The position numbers and the translations under genes were made by a program. Below are positions 1-8,993 of a DNA stretch of 64,000 nt, in pieces. Position 1 is the first letter of the stretch. Every line of letters starts with the position of its first letter. The notes under the pieces are model-generated. The model did not search any database. It worked only from the letters and a program-made list of their open reading frames with translations, and was not told the DNA's origin. Source of the DNA: an uncultured Pedobacter sp. (GTDB lineage: Bacteria; Bacteroidota; Bacteroidia; Sphingobacteriales; Sphingobacteriaceae); contig NZ_CAJYOJ010000060.1 of NCBI RefSeq assembly GCF_913776295.1, forward strand, positions 1-64,000, written 5' to 3'.

Positions 1-516
1 GTCCAGGATAATATTATTGCAGACATCATAAGCAATTGATATCCTGGCACCTGCAGAAATAGTTTTGTTTTGATTCGAAAAGTTACCAAATTTCTCTATT
101 AAGCATTTTTCGTTTGGCAGTACAAGATAACTTCCATCAATAGCGACAACCCTTTTTCCCTTCCAGTTTCTTTGAGAAGGGCTATTGTTCTTAAAATAAT
201 TTAAAAGAGATTGGTTTAAACCGATGAAACTCTCTGGCCTTAATTTTTGCCGAGCCTGAGTAAACGCACTTTTAGAAAAGGTGGTGATTTCTGAACTTGT
301 ACCGGAAAGGGATTTGAAGAACCTGTCAAGTTCGGTTCGGACGGAGGCACGGCTAAAGCCCAGGATATTGACAACCAAGTCCTTAAAGGAAAACTTACGC
401 TTCCTTGTAAAATCACTAGAAACAGTTTTAGAGGAGACTCTAAAATCTTCATTTTCAATATGATTAATAGTGTGTAAAAAAAGCCCTTCGATAAACTGGA
501 AAAAGTTCGCCTTCCT
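1..516 (-). CDS. IS4-like transposase, N-terminal part only
   Basis: This minus-strand frame is open from a stop at 517-519 to the left window edge, so the C-terminal part lies outside. The translation contains DFTRKRKFSFKDLV, then FTQARQKLRPESF, then VVAIDGSYLVLPN followed by a YDV-type segment. This pattern is typical of the N-terminal half of IS4-family DDE transposases, and the D of AIDGS is the expected first catalytic aspartate. No ATG, GTG or TTG is present in frame between the upstream stop and the conserved part, so the start codon is missing or unusual and the copy may be inactive. A 131-residue frame on the same strand (240-635) is a shadow. The family call is fairly secure; intactness cannot be judged. 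Confidence 0.6.
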
Positions 517-586
517 TTATAAGGGCTTACATAAAGATACTGGTTAAATCCTTTCTTTGCAATGTTTTTCCTTAACTTAACGACAT
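1..586 (-). mobile_element. Right part of an IS4-like insertion sequence
   Basis: The transposase fragment is followed outward by about 70 bp of non-coding DNA ending near the motif CTTAACTTAACGACATT (571-587). This resembles the kind of end sequence I associate with Bacteroidota IS4 elements. The other end, the inverted repeat partner and any target duplication lie outside the window, so the boundary is a guess. Confidence 0.35.
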
Positions 587-689
587 TGACCGCCCACCTG
601 CAACGGGCAGGGGGGCTAACTGGCCAAAACAGCATTTCATTTTAGGGTGGTAAGGCGCAGATACCCAATTGGTAAACCCGATTCGGAGC

Positions 690-1250
690 CATCGGATACA
701 TTAAAAAGCCCGGAGCGTAGCGAGGACTTGTAATGAAAAGCGGGACTACAAACTGCCAGGAACTACTGTACGCTCATTTTCAAATCTTAAGATACTAAAT
801 ATATCTTAATTCATTTTGGTGGGTGAGACACCAACCGATAGGATAAAATAACGTCAATGTGGGGGTGCACAGACTTTTGTTCATAAACCCGATAGCAATG
901 GAAAGCCCGGAGCGTAGCGAGGACTTGTAATGGAAAGCGGGACTACAGACAGCCAGGAACTACTGTACGCTCATTTCCAATTCTTAAGATAATCAATATA
1001 TCTTCATTTATTTCGGTGGTTGTGACACCAACCGATAGGATAAAATAACGTCAATGGTAGGGGTTGCACAGACCTTTGTTCATAAACCCGATAGCAATGG
1101 AAAGCCCGGAGCGGAGCGAGGACTTGTAATGGAAAGCGGGACTACAGACCGCCAGGAACTGGTGTGTGTTCATTTCCAAGTCTTAAGATACTAAATATGC
1201 CCTGATTTATTTCGGTCGGTGAGACACCAACCGATAGGATAAAATTCAGG
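690..1250 (+). repeat. Three tandem copies of a ~198-bp non-coding repeat
   Basis: The block AGCCCGGAGCG begins at 707, 904 and 1103, giving periods of 197 and 199 bp. Each unit continues with GCGAGGACTTGTAATG, a GCGGGACTACA block, a CATTT(T/C)CAA block, an AT-rich segment and ACACCAACCGATAGGATAAAA. Copies 2 and 3 are also preceded by TTGTTCATAAACCCGATAGC. Copy 1 carries a perfect hairpin (TTAAGATA, 7-nt loop, TATCTTAA), partly kept in copy 2 and lost in copy 3. A second hairpin forms around GGTG...CACC. No frame is open through the units, so they are non-coding. Related copies lie at 30.4-30.8 kb (minus) and 37.8 kb (plus). Confidence 0.85.
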
Positions 1251-1289
1251 TTGACGATTACCCGGGTGAGTCTCTATTAAGTTGCTGTG

Positions 1290-2093
1290 CTACTCTTTCT
1301 TGATCAACCCATGTTCTTTTAAAGCTGCCACTGCAAGTTCGATTAACCTGAAGTTTTCTTCCAGGTGCCCATGCTGTACTTCTACATTGATATAGGGGAT
1401 ATTGTTTTGCATGGCATAAACCGAAAGAGAACCATCATTGGTCGCAAATTTAGATTGAAGAATGACGTTTACATTGGCTTTTTTTAAACTGCTGAACAAC
1501 CTTGGTTCGGTTACATAAATCAGATCATCTCCATCCATTTGAAAGTTGATATACACCGAATCGGCTGTACTGGCCAAATCGTAACCTGGTAAATAGGAAG
1601 AGATCCCAAAACCGCCATCGGCATTGTTGTGGAGGGTTAGGAAATATCCTGTAGTTTTTGGGTCGTAGAAATCCACAATTTGCTTTCCTGCATTTAATAT
1701 GGCTTTTTCCACTTCATTAGAGCTGAACTGGTTTTTCTTTAACCTGGTATTCACCCCCACTTCCGTATATATTGCATTGGGGTCTATACGGTATTGGTCG
1801 TCCATATAGGTGAAATAATAATCCCTCACCGCTCCATATTGGCTGTCGATCAGTTCGCCGCCATACCAGCGGATATAATCAAAACCAGCTTTTACGCCGG
1901 TATCTTCATTATCATGTACCACTAAAAACTTTACGCCATTGGGTTTATAACTGTATTTTACCAATGTAATATCCAGATTGCAAAGTTTAACAAAGCTCGA
2001 ATCGGTACGCATAGCCGCAAAAACAGGCGGATGTTGAGCTTTTACCAGAAGTGTAGAACAGATAAAGAACAGACTTAGGATAATTTTGAACAT
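1290..2093 (-). CDS. Secreted protein of unknown function with amidase-like histidine motifs
   Basis: The protein has 267 residues counted from the ATG at 2093. That start puts a classic signal peptide (MFKIILSLFFICSTLLVKA) at the N terminus; an upstream in-frame extension to 2138 would bury it. After cleavage the protein should be periplasmic or extracellular. Short motifs such as VVHDNEDTG, LTLHNNADGG and VEVQHGH are spaced like the metal-binding His/Glu sets of zinc amidases and N-formylglutamate-amidohydrolase folds. I do not recognise a named family and the enzymatic idea is inference. It stands alone between the tandem repeats and the efflux operon. Confidence 0.7.
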   Translation of the reverse strand: MFKIILSLFFICSTLLVKAQHPPVFAAMRTDSSFVKLCNLDITLVKYSYKPNGVKFLVVHDNEDTGVKAGFDYIRWYGGELIDSQYGAVRDYYFTYMDDQYRIDPNAIYTEVGVNTRLKKNQFSSNEVEKAILNAGKQIVDFYDPKTTGYFLTLHNNADGGFGISSYLPGYDLASTADSVYINFQMDGDDLIYVTEPRLFSSLKKANVNVILQSKFATNDGSLSVYAMQNNIPYINVEVQHGHLEENFRLIELAVAALKEHGLIKKE

Positions 2094-2406
2094 AATGACT
2101 AATATACAATGTTGTAACATAATTTGTTTGGAGACCATATTGTATAATTATCTGGGTGTCAAAACTGCTAAGTATAGTGAGGTGGTAAAATAAAATGGTT
2201 CTTAGGGCCACAAATTATGGCGAGGTATTGGATTGGCAAAATTAATTGACGATATTCCTAAGGCGTAATTTTCTATGCCTCCGCGTTTTCAGTGGCAGAA
2301 AAAGAAATGGTTCGTGAGGACACGAACCCTGGCGGCGGATTGGGATACCTGTTTGCGGATAATTTTTCCGTGTTTTCTGTGCTTCCGGGGCTAAAAACAA
2401 AATCCA
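2094..2406. other. Gap between the secreted protein and the RND operon
   Basis: No gene is supported in these 313 bases. The left part is presumably the promoter region of the minus-strand secreted protein, but no clear -7 box was found. Open stretches here are short and lack ribosome-binding context. The RND terminator follows at 2407. Confidence 0.5.
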
Positions 2407-2435
2407 CAAAAAAGCCCCGATTTGGGGTCGGGGCT
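2407..2435 (-). terminator. Rho-independent terminator of the efflux operon
   Basis: On the minus strand an 8-bp GC-rich stem (AGCCCCGA / TCGGGGCT, 7-nt loop) is followed by a T run. It lies 25 bp beyond the stop codon of the RND pump gene. Confidence 0.85.
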
Positions 2436-2460
2436 AATTGATTGTTAATTTGGAGGGATA

Positions 2461-5400
2461 TTAATGTCCGTGATCTAAATCGTATTCATTTACATCTTTA
2501 TGATCGTAAGGTTCAACCATTAACTCATCGATGGTTTTTCCTTTTTTGTTGAAGCCAAAGCGCTCTAACATTCTATCAAATATTAAGTACACTACTGGTA
2601 CCACGATTAAAGTTAAGAATAATGAACTGGTTAATCCACCAACGATAACCCATGCTAAACCATTTTTCCATTCAGCGCCTGCACCACTTGCCAATGCAAT
2701 TGGAAGCATACCAAAAACCATGGCGATGGTCGTCATTAAGATTGGTCTTAAACGTGCGTGGTTGGCCAAAACTAACGCCTCTTTGGTTTCTTTGCCTTCC
2801 GCCTTTAAATGGTTGGTAAAATCGACCAGGATGATGGCATTTTTCGCTACCAGACCCATTAGCATAATTAGTCCCAAAATGGTGAAGATACCAATTGAGT
2901 TATTGGTTAAAGCCAGGGCCAGCAATGCTCCGATTACCGCTAACGGAAGAGAGAACATCACTACCAGTGGATAGATAAAACTATCGTAAAGCGCAACCAT
3001 GATCAGGTAAACCAAAATGATTGAAGCCAATAAAGCGATACCTAAAGTTCCAAAACCTTCGCTCTGGTTTTCCTGATCACCCGCCCAGCTATAACTTACA
3101 CCAACAGGTGCCTTAAGTTTGCCATTTTCCTGCAGTTCTTCCAATTTTGCCTGGAACTCTGCAACCACTGTTCCTGTTGGTCTACCGATTGATTGTGCTT
3201 TAACCGATACCGAAGTAGATTTATTTAAACGCTCCAGCTGACTTGGGCCTGAGCCTTCTGTAATGGTAGCAAACTGTGATAATTTGATCTGTTTACCTTC
3301 ATTGTTTACAAAGATGAGATTGCGTACATCATCAATATTCTGGCGGTTAAAGTTTTGATATTGAATATTGATGTCATACTCGTATTCCCCCTTACGGTAT
3401 TTACCATCGGTATTACCCGCAAAAGCAGTTTGCATGGTCGAACCTACGGTTTGCAAGGTTAAACCCACAGCCGACATCTTGTCGCGGTCTACCTGAACGT
3501 TAATTTCTGGTGTTCCTTTTTCTACGGATAGTTTGATCTCTGTAGCCCCGGGAATAGTGGCGAGCACTTTCTGTGCACCTTCTGCATATTTCAGCGCGCT
3601 ATCTAAATCAGAACCCATCACCACCAATTGGATTGGTGCATTTTCGGCGATGCCCAAAATACTGATCGGCACTGTTTTTACTTTGGCACCCACCAGTTCT
3701 TTAGACAGTTCACGACTCATTTTTGTGGCGAAAATATCTGAGGAAACGCCTTTACGCTGATCGCGCTCAACCAGTTTTACATTAATTTCCGATTTATAGG
3801 CTGTAGCTTGCGTACCACCGAAATCACCTGTTGACTGACCAACAGTCGTAATCAGCTGCGTAATTTCAGGTTGTCTATCTAAAAAGGCTTCTGCTTTTTG
3901 AGTAAGGAAGTTGGTTTGCTCCAAAGAAGCGTCTTTTGGTAACTCCAGCTGTACCAGGAATTCACCTTTATCTGATTTAGGAAAGAATTCTGATCCGATG
4001 AAACCACCTGCCAATAGGCCGCATGAACTGAAGAACATGACTACTACGATAATGAGTGTTAAAGCTTTGTGATTTAACGACCAGGTTAAGATACTGGTAA
4101 TCCAAAGTGTGAATTTCTTCAACTGTTTTTCAAACCATAATATAAAACGGCCGAACAGGTTTTTACCCTCAATACGCTCTAACTTACCAAAACGGGAGAA
4201 AATAAGTGGTACAATGGTAAATGAAGCGAGCAATGATAGCAAGGTTGCGATAATTACCACAATACAGAACTGGCGCAGGATGTTTGATACCAAACCGGTA
4301 CTTACCGCAATCGGGAAGAATACCACCACAATTACGAAGGTAATGGATACTACTGTAAAACCAATTTCCCTGGTGGCATCAGAGGCAGCCCTTACTTTAT
4401 TTTTACCCATTTCCATGTGTCGCTGGATATTTTCCAGTACCACAATGGCATCATCCACGAGGATACCTACCACGAGTGATAGTCCAAGCAGCGACATCAA
4501 GTTTAAAGTAAAGCCAAATAAGCTGATCCCGATAAAGGTAGCAATTAGTGAAACCGGAATGGATACCATTACAATTAACGCATTACGTAAACTGTGCAGG
4601 AAGAAAAGCATCACGAAAGCCACCAAAATAACTGCCAGTATTAAATCGTGAATTACCGCATCGGCCGATTCTAAAGTAAAGATCGAACTATCATTCACGA
4701 TCCTCATATCAAGCTTATTGGCTGCATATTCGGTTTTAAGTTTGGCAATAATGGCATGTACACCTTTACTCACCTCTACGGCATTCGCATCACTTTGTTT
4801 AATAATCTGTATGGCGATAGATGCTTTACGATCGATACGGGCCAGTTTTTCCGTTTCTTTCTGCGAATCCTGAACATCGGCCACGTCACCTAAGCGAATC
4901 TGCGCGCCGTCTTTACCTGTGGTTAAAACCAGATTTCTCAATTCTTCAATACTTCTGTATTTACCTGATAAACGGATCAATACATCCTGGTTCTGCGTTT
5001 TTACACTTCCGGTAGGGAAATCCAGGTTAGAAGAAAGGATCATCTGTTGTACCTGGGGAACTGCCAGGCCATAACCCTGCAATTTATTGGCATCAAGGGA
5101 AACCTGAATTTCGCGTTCAGAACCGCCCACTAAGTTTACCTGAGCTATACCATTTACCCTCGAAATTACTGGGGCAATACGTTTGTCGATTAAATCGTAA
5201 AAGCTTACGTCGTCCATATTGGCAGAGGCCGTCATGGTGATCACCGGTAAATCATCAAGCGAGAATTTACTCAGTGATGGCGTTTTTACATCTTCCGGTA
5301 ACTGAGAAAGAATGGCATTAACCTTTCTTTGCGCATCATTTAACGAGATATCGATGTTCGCGGCATCTGTTAGCGTAATCGTTACAGTTGATAAACTCTC

Positions 5401-5655
5401 AAACGATACCGAGTTGATTTTTTTGATGTTTTCCATCGATGATACCGCATCCTCAATCTTTTTGGTTACGGTATTTTCAACCTCATTTGGCGAAGCGCCA
5501 GGGTAGATGGTCGAAATAGATACTACGTTGTTGGAGAATTTTGGTAGTAATTCATAACCCAACGAAAAGTAACTTAATAGCCCGAGCAAGGTAAGTGCGG
5601 TAAATACCACAATAACCAGCGAAGGCCTTTTTATAGATATATCTGTTATCTTCAT
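2461..5655 (-). CDS. RND multidrug efflux pump, inner-membrane subunit (HAE1/AcrB family)
   Basis: At 1064 residues it has the normal length of an AcrB/MexB-type proton antiporter. The start KITDISIKRPSLVIVVF is the family's cytoplasmic N terminus and first membrane helix. Membrane helix clusters lie near residues 330-470 and 860-1030, with two large periplasmic loops between. The proton-relay aspartate pair is visible in GILVDDAIVVLEN (about residue 401) and the relay lysine in GLVAKNAIILVDF (about residue 938), so the transporter should be functional. It is the last gene of tetR-tolC-adaptor-RND, 64 bp after the adaptor, and a terminator follows. Substrates cannot be deduced. Confidence 0.95.
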   Translation of the reverse strand: MKITDISIKRPSLVIVVFTALTLLGLLSYFSLGYELLPKFSNNVVSISTIYPGASPNEVENTVTKKIEDAVSSMENIKKINSVSFESLSTVTITLTDAANIDISLNDAQRKVNAILSQLPEDVKTPSLSKFSLDDLPVITMTASANMDDVSFYDLIDKRIAPVISRVNGIAQVNLVGGSEREIQVSLDANKLQGYGLAVPQVQQMILSSNLDFPTGSVKTQNQDVLIRLSGKYRSIEELRNLVLTTGKDGAQIRLGDVADVQDSQKETEKLARIDRKASIAIQIIKQSDANAVEVSKGVHAIIAKLKTEYAANKLDMRIVNDSSIFTLESADAVIHDLILAVILVAFVMLFFLHSLRNALIVMVSIPVSLIATFIGISLFGFTLNLMSLLGLSLVVGILVDDAIVVLENIQRHMEMGKNKVRAASDATREIGFTVVSITFVIVVVFFPIAVSTGLVSNILRQFCIVVIIATLLSLLASFTIVPLIFSRFGKLERIEGKNLFGRFILWFEKQLKKFTLWITSILTWSLNHKALTLIIVVVMFFSSCGLLAGGFIGSEFFPKSDKGEFLVQLELPKDASLEQTNFLTQKAEAFLDRQPEITQLITTVGQSTGDFGGTQATAYKSEINVKLVERDQRKGVSSDIFATKMSRELSKELVGAKVKTVPISILGIAENAPIQLVVMGSDLDSALKYAEGAQKVLATIPGATEIKLSVEKGTPEINVQVDRDKMSAVGLTLQTVGSTMQTAFAGNTDGKYRKGEYEYDINIQYQNFNRQNIDDVRNLIFVNNEGKQIKLSQFATITEGSGPSQLERLNKSTSVSVKAQSIGRPTGTVVAEFQAKLEELQENGKLKAPVGVSYSWAGDQENQSEGFGTLGIALLASIILVYLIMVALYDSFIYPLVVMFSLPLAVIGALLALALTNNSIGIFTILGLIMLMGLVAKNAIILVDFTNHLKAEGKETKEALVLANHARLRPILMTTIAMVFGMLPIALASGAGAEWKNGLAWVIVGGLTSSLFLTLIVVPVVYLIFDRMLERFGFNKKGKTIDELMVEPYDHKDVNEYDLDHGH

Positions 5656-5719
5656 TTTAATTCGTATTGCGTTGTGCGATTTGCCTATCGCGTTTTTAAA
5701 AGCTGAAAATTCCGCTAAC

Positions 5720-6787
5720 CTACTTTACGATACTAACCGGAGTACCTTCAGTTAAGTTAATCTGTCCACTGGTAATTACAGTTTCACCTTCTTTTAAACC
5801 ATCCAGAATTTCAACGTTATCGCCTAAAATACGACCAGCTACCACATTACGGGTTTTAGCTGTATTGCTGGCTTTATCCAAAACAAATACCTGGTTGCTG
5901 CTTACGCTGCCCACAAAAGATGTACGCGGAATAAGGATGCTTGGTGCCTGTTTAGGAAACTTAAATACTGCAGTGCCGTACATACCGGCTTTTAAAGTGT
6001 TTTTATGGCTGTTTTCCACCTCAATTTCAACGGGGAAGTTTAATGTTGCATCGGCTTTCGCGGCTATGAAGGTTACCTTTCCAGAAAAGCTGTCGGTTGG
6101 GAAAACTGAAGATTTGATTTCGATTTTATCGCCTACTTTAAGATTGGCTACCTGCGATTCGTTCACATTTACCTTTAGTTTCAATTTAGAAACATCCACT
6201 AATTCGAATAACTGTGTACCCTGAGCGGTTACAAAAGCACCAACTTCAATGTATCTTTTATTTACAATACCATTAATTGGCGATTTAATATTTGCATCAC
6301 TTAATCTTCTTTGTGAGGCCTGTAAGCGTAATTTTGCATTTTTTGTAGCCAGTTTAGCCTGATCTAACTGTTGTTGGGTAACGCCACCGGTTTGGAATGA
6401 GCTTTGATATCTGGCTTCATCTCTTTTTGCATTTTCGTAAGCAGCTTCAGCAGTTTCCCTGTCGGTATTGATAATTTCGGCATCAACCCGGGCCAAAAGC
6501 TGTCCCTTGCTTACCCTGTCACCTTCATCCACATAAATGGCCTTAACCCGACCTGCATTTTCCGATAAGAAGTTAAGTTCCTGTTTGGGGATAAAGTTTC
6601 CGTTTGCGCTGAAGTCTAAATCCACAACTTTTTTCTCTACTTCGGCAACCCGAACGGCAACCGCGCCACCACCTTTAGCAATGAAAGCAGTTTTTTCTTC
6701 GTTCTTCTTTTTATTGTTGCTTAAAACATAAGCTATTGCACCGAGGGCAACAACAACTACGATGATTATGGTAATTACTCTTTTCAT
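5720..6787 (-). CDS. RND efflux periplasmic adaptor (membrane fusion protein)
   Basis: The 355-residue protein has an N-terminal membrane anchor (VITIIIVVVVALGAIAYVL). A biotinyl-lipoyl half follows (VKAIYVDEGDRVSKGQLLARVD), then a coiled-coil hairpin around residues 100-165, the second lipoyl half (INGIVNKRYIEVG) and a beta-barrel domain with TLKAGMYGTAVF. This is the standard HlyD/AcrA-type layout linking the inner-membrane pump to the outer-membrane channel. It begins 2 bp after the TolC-family gene and precedes the pump, which supports one operon and one tripartite complex. Confidence 0.93.
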   Translation of the reverse strand: MKRVITIIIVVVVALGAIAYVLSNNKKKNEEKTAFIAKGGGAVAVRVAEVEKKVVDLDFSANGNFIPKQELNFLSENAGRVKAIYVDEGDRVSKGQLLARVDAEIINTDRETAEAAYENAKRDEARYQSSFQTGGVTQQQLDQAKLATKNAKLRLQASQRRLSDANIKSPINGIVNKRYIEVGAFVTAQGTQLFELVDVSKLKLKVNVNESQVANLKVGDKIEIKSSVFPTDSFSGKVTFIAAKADATLNFPVEIEVENSHKNTLKAGMYGTAVFKFPKQAPSILIPRTSFVGSVSSNQVFVLDKASNTAKTRNVVAGRILGDNVEILDGLKEGETVITSGQINLTEGTPVSIVK

Positions 6788-6789
6788 TT

Positions 6790-8130
6790 CTATTGTACTA
6801 GCGATTTAATATTTCCGTTTGATTTGATTAATTGTATTTCGGCTATTTTATAATTTAATAAGGCCTGGGTATAACTGTTTTGCGCCGAAGTAAGCGCGTT
6901 TTCGGTATCCAAAAGATCGGTTAATGAAGCCAAACCGTTATTATAGTTGTTTTGGGTGCTTCTGTAAATCTCCTGGGCCAGATCGGCATTTTTACGTTGT
7001 GCTTTAATGGTATTAAGGTTGTTCCTCAACTGTATTTTTGCATTTTCATAAGCCAGGTTCAGGGCATTATTGGTTTCCCTTCTGCTTTCCCTGGCTTTTT
7101 TAATGTCTACATCGGCCTGGCGGATTTTAGACCGGGTTAAGAAACCATTAAAAATCGGCACTCTTAAAGTCAAACCAATTGCCGACGAACCAAAACCGAT
7201 AGCTGAGGCATTGGAGTTAAGAAAATCGAAACTATTGCTCTGGCTCGAATAGGTATAATTGCCTGTTAAAGATAAGCTGGGATAGTATTCGGCCACATAG
7301 GCTTTGCGTTGTAAGGATAAAAGTTTATCCTGATTATTTAAAAGCTTAACCTCAGTTCTGTTGGCCAGATCGATAGAATCTGTAAACATAGGTAATGTAG
7401 TTACTTCCGTTAATTCGGTAGGGGGTAGGCTGATCGGGGTAGCCACTGCCATACCCATCGAAAATTTTAACTGGTTTTCCAATTGGGTAATCGCATTGAT
7501 CACTTGCTCACGTTGCGTGTTCAGGTTGGTTAAGTTTACACTGATCCGGTCTACATCGATTTTTCTGGCCAGGCCATTTTTATACTGGGTGCCCACAATT
7601 TTTTCTACTATCTTAACATTTTTGATATTGGTATCGATAACATTAAGCTGTTGCCTGTTTACCAAAACCTGATAATAATTATTAGCTACCAGTTCGATAA
7701 TTTGTTCTTCGGTTAACTGCGAGGTAAGCGCATAATATTCTTCGCTTGATCGTGCAGCCTGCAGGCCGGTAAAAACCTGTTGGTTAAATAACTGCTGGGA
7801 AAGTTGAACGCCTGCAGTCGAATTCCAGTTTTGACCTAATTTAAACGATTGTGTTGCTCCACCAATATTAGCCACCAACTGACCAATAATTGGGTTATAG
7901 GTTAAACCCACGTTTCCGGTAACTTGTGGTAAAGCTTGTGCCCTAACTTCTTGCACCTTATATTTTCCACCTTCAATATCTAATTTGGCATTGCGTACTT
8001 TAGTATTGTTCTGGAGCGCAAAGGTAAGCGCATCTTTTAAGGTAATTTGCTGCTGTGCAATGGCCAGCTGTGGTAAAACCGAGCTGATCATAACAATGAG
8101 CATTAATCTTACCATTTTTATTCTAAGCAT
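6790..8130 (-). CDS. TolC-family outer membrane efflux channel
   Basis: The 446-residue protein begins with a signal peptide ending near LAIAQQ, then TLKDALTFALQNNTKVRNAKLD, the usual opening of outer-membrane efflux protein repeats. Two repeats of long alpha-helical, Gln/Asn-rich segments follow, and NNGLASLTDLLDTENALTSAQNSY marks the end of the second. It should trimerise in the outer membrane and dock with the adaptor encoded 2 bp downstream. It is the first structural gene after the TetR regulator, with an 85-bp gap between them. Confidence 0.93.
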   Translation of the reverse strand: MLRIKMVRLMLIVMISSVLPQLAIAQQQITLKDALTFALQNNTKVRNAKLDIEGGKYKVQEVRAQALPQVTGNVGLTYNPIIGQLVANIGGATQSFKLGQNWNSTAGVQLSQQLFNQQVFTGLQAARSSEEYYALTSQLTEEQIIELVANNYYQVLVNRQQLNVIDTNIKNVKIVEKIVGTQYKNGLARKIDVDRISVNLTNLNTQREQVINAITQLENQLKFSMGMAVATPISLPPTELTEVTTLPMFTDSIDLANRTEVKLLNNQDKLLSLQRKAYVAEYYPSLSLTGNYTYSSQSNSFDFLNSNASAIGFGSSAIGLTLRVPIFNGFLTRSKIRQADVDIKKARESRRETNNALNLAYENAKIQLRNNLNTIKAQRKNADLAQEIYRSTQNNYNNGLASLTDLLDTENALTSAQNSYTQALLNYKIAEIQLIKSNGNIKSLVQ

Positions 8131-8215
8131 AATGTACTGTTTTTTTGTTTTTGGGTTATTCTCTGTTTATTCAGCCTGTTAAATTGAGGCTGTTGTTTAT
8201 GCCAACGTTAAGCTT

Positions 8216-8827
8216 TTAATCTGCGCACCTTAAACCTCTCACAAATATGGTAGTCAGGTTTTTTTGCTTTAACGTCATTTTATTTAATGCTTTTTTATCG
8301 GGGAAAAGATCTTTGCCTGTTTCCATAATACACATGGTAGAAAGGCCCATTAAACTTTCCAGGTACAATTCTGCAACATGTGCAGTATCTTCATACTCAA
8401 TTTCCCCTTTTGCTTTGGCCTGACTAAAAATCTCTGCGAAAAAATCTTTTTCTGATTCTTTTAGTGTACGTAGTTTGCCTTTAATTACTTCATCGTTCAG
8501 TAAATCCGGAATGCCTTCGGTAATGCGAAGCATATAATATTTCTGGAAAAATGTATTCCGTACATCAACGATATTGAAAAGAATCTCCTGTACTGGCAGA
8601 TCAGGATTGTGTTTCTTTTTGATCAGTTCAAAGAAATCGTTAAATACTCTTTCTATTACTCCTAAAATCAAATGTTTCTTATCAGGGAAATAATAATAAA
8701 GAGATGGTTTGGATACGGATAAATCTTCGGCAATATCATTCATCGTGGTTTTGCCAATACCAAAATGGATAAAGCGTTTTATCGCACCATCAATAATTTG
8801 CTCTCTCTTTTTATCGGCTACAATCAT
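8216..8827 (-). CDS. TetR/AcrR-family transcriptional regulator of the efflux operon
   Basis: The 203-residue protein has an N-terminal helix-turn-helix: residues 8-55 contain IIDGAIKRFIHFGIGKTTMNDIA and then VSKPSLYYYFPDKKHLI, the TetR signature. The C-terminal ligand domain is unrelated in sequence, as usual. It lies directly upstream of, and co-directional with, tolC-adaptor-RND, so autorepression together with the pump genes is likely. Inverted repeats with TTTCTGAC/GTCA half-sites lie just upstream (8841-8899) and are candidate operators. The inducer is unknown. Confidence 0.92.
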   Translation of the reverse strand: MIVADKKREQIIDGAIKRFIHFGIGKTTMNDIAEDLSVSKPSLYYYFPDKKHLILGVIERVFNDFFELIKKKHNPDLPVQEILFNIVDVRNTFFQKYYMLRITEGIPDLLNDEVIKGKLRTLKESEKDFFAEIFSQAKAKGEIEYEDTAHVAELYLESLMGLSTMCIMETGKDLFPDKKALNKMTLKQKNLTTIFVRGLRCAD

Positions 8828-8840
8828 TTTACTTTTCTAC

Positions 8841-8873
8841 TTTCTGACTTTTTTAATATTTTAGTCAAAAATA
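8841..8873 (-). promoter_or_regulatory. Putative tetR promoter and operator
   Basis: The minus strand contains TATTTTTG (8873-8866), matching the Bacteroidota -7 box. It overlaps an inverted repeat: TTTCTGAC at 8841-8848 and GTCAAAAA at 8864-8871, 15 bp apart. A further GTCAGAAA half-site lies at 8891-8898. The arrangement suits TetR autorepression; it is inferred, not proven. Confidence 0.45.
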
Positions 8874-8934
8874 GTGCTAAAAAATCATATGTCAGAAAAA
8901 TTTGATTTCAAACCATGTTAAGCTTACAATCTTA

Positions 8935-8973
8935 TGACATAATTTTGTCAGTTGAGATGTTTATATATCTTTA
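8935..8973 (+). promoter_or_regulatory. Putative crtZ promoter with overlapping palindrome
   Basis: TTG at 8945-8947 and TATCTTTA at 8966-8973 are 18 bp apart, close to the Bacteroidota -33/-7 arrangement. The TTG lies inside a perfect inverted repeat, TGACA-N6-TGTCA (8935-8950), whose half-site matches those in front of tetR. A repressor bound here would block the -33 region. GTTT-N12-AAAC surrounds the -7 box. Confidence 0.45.
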
Positions 8974-8993
8974 CAAACCAATTATTTAGAAAA

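Noticed and set aside
240..635. 131-residue minus-strand frame
   Set aside because: It overlaps the transposase in another frame, and its composition is not protein-like after the first 40 residues.
690..1250. CRISPR array
   Set aside because: The repeated unit is about 198 bp, spacers do not exist, and copies differ by substitutions along their length.
1290..2093. Calling the secreted protein an N-acetylmuramoyl-L-alanine amidase
   Set aside because: Only scattered short motifs agree; the Amidase_3 signature residues are not all present.
2531..4651. Plus-strand open frames opposite the RND gene
   Set aside because: They are antisense shadows of a well-conserved pump gene; similar shadows opposite pyrG, yidC, topB and others were left out as well.
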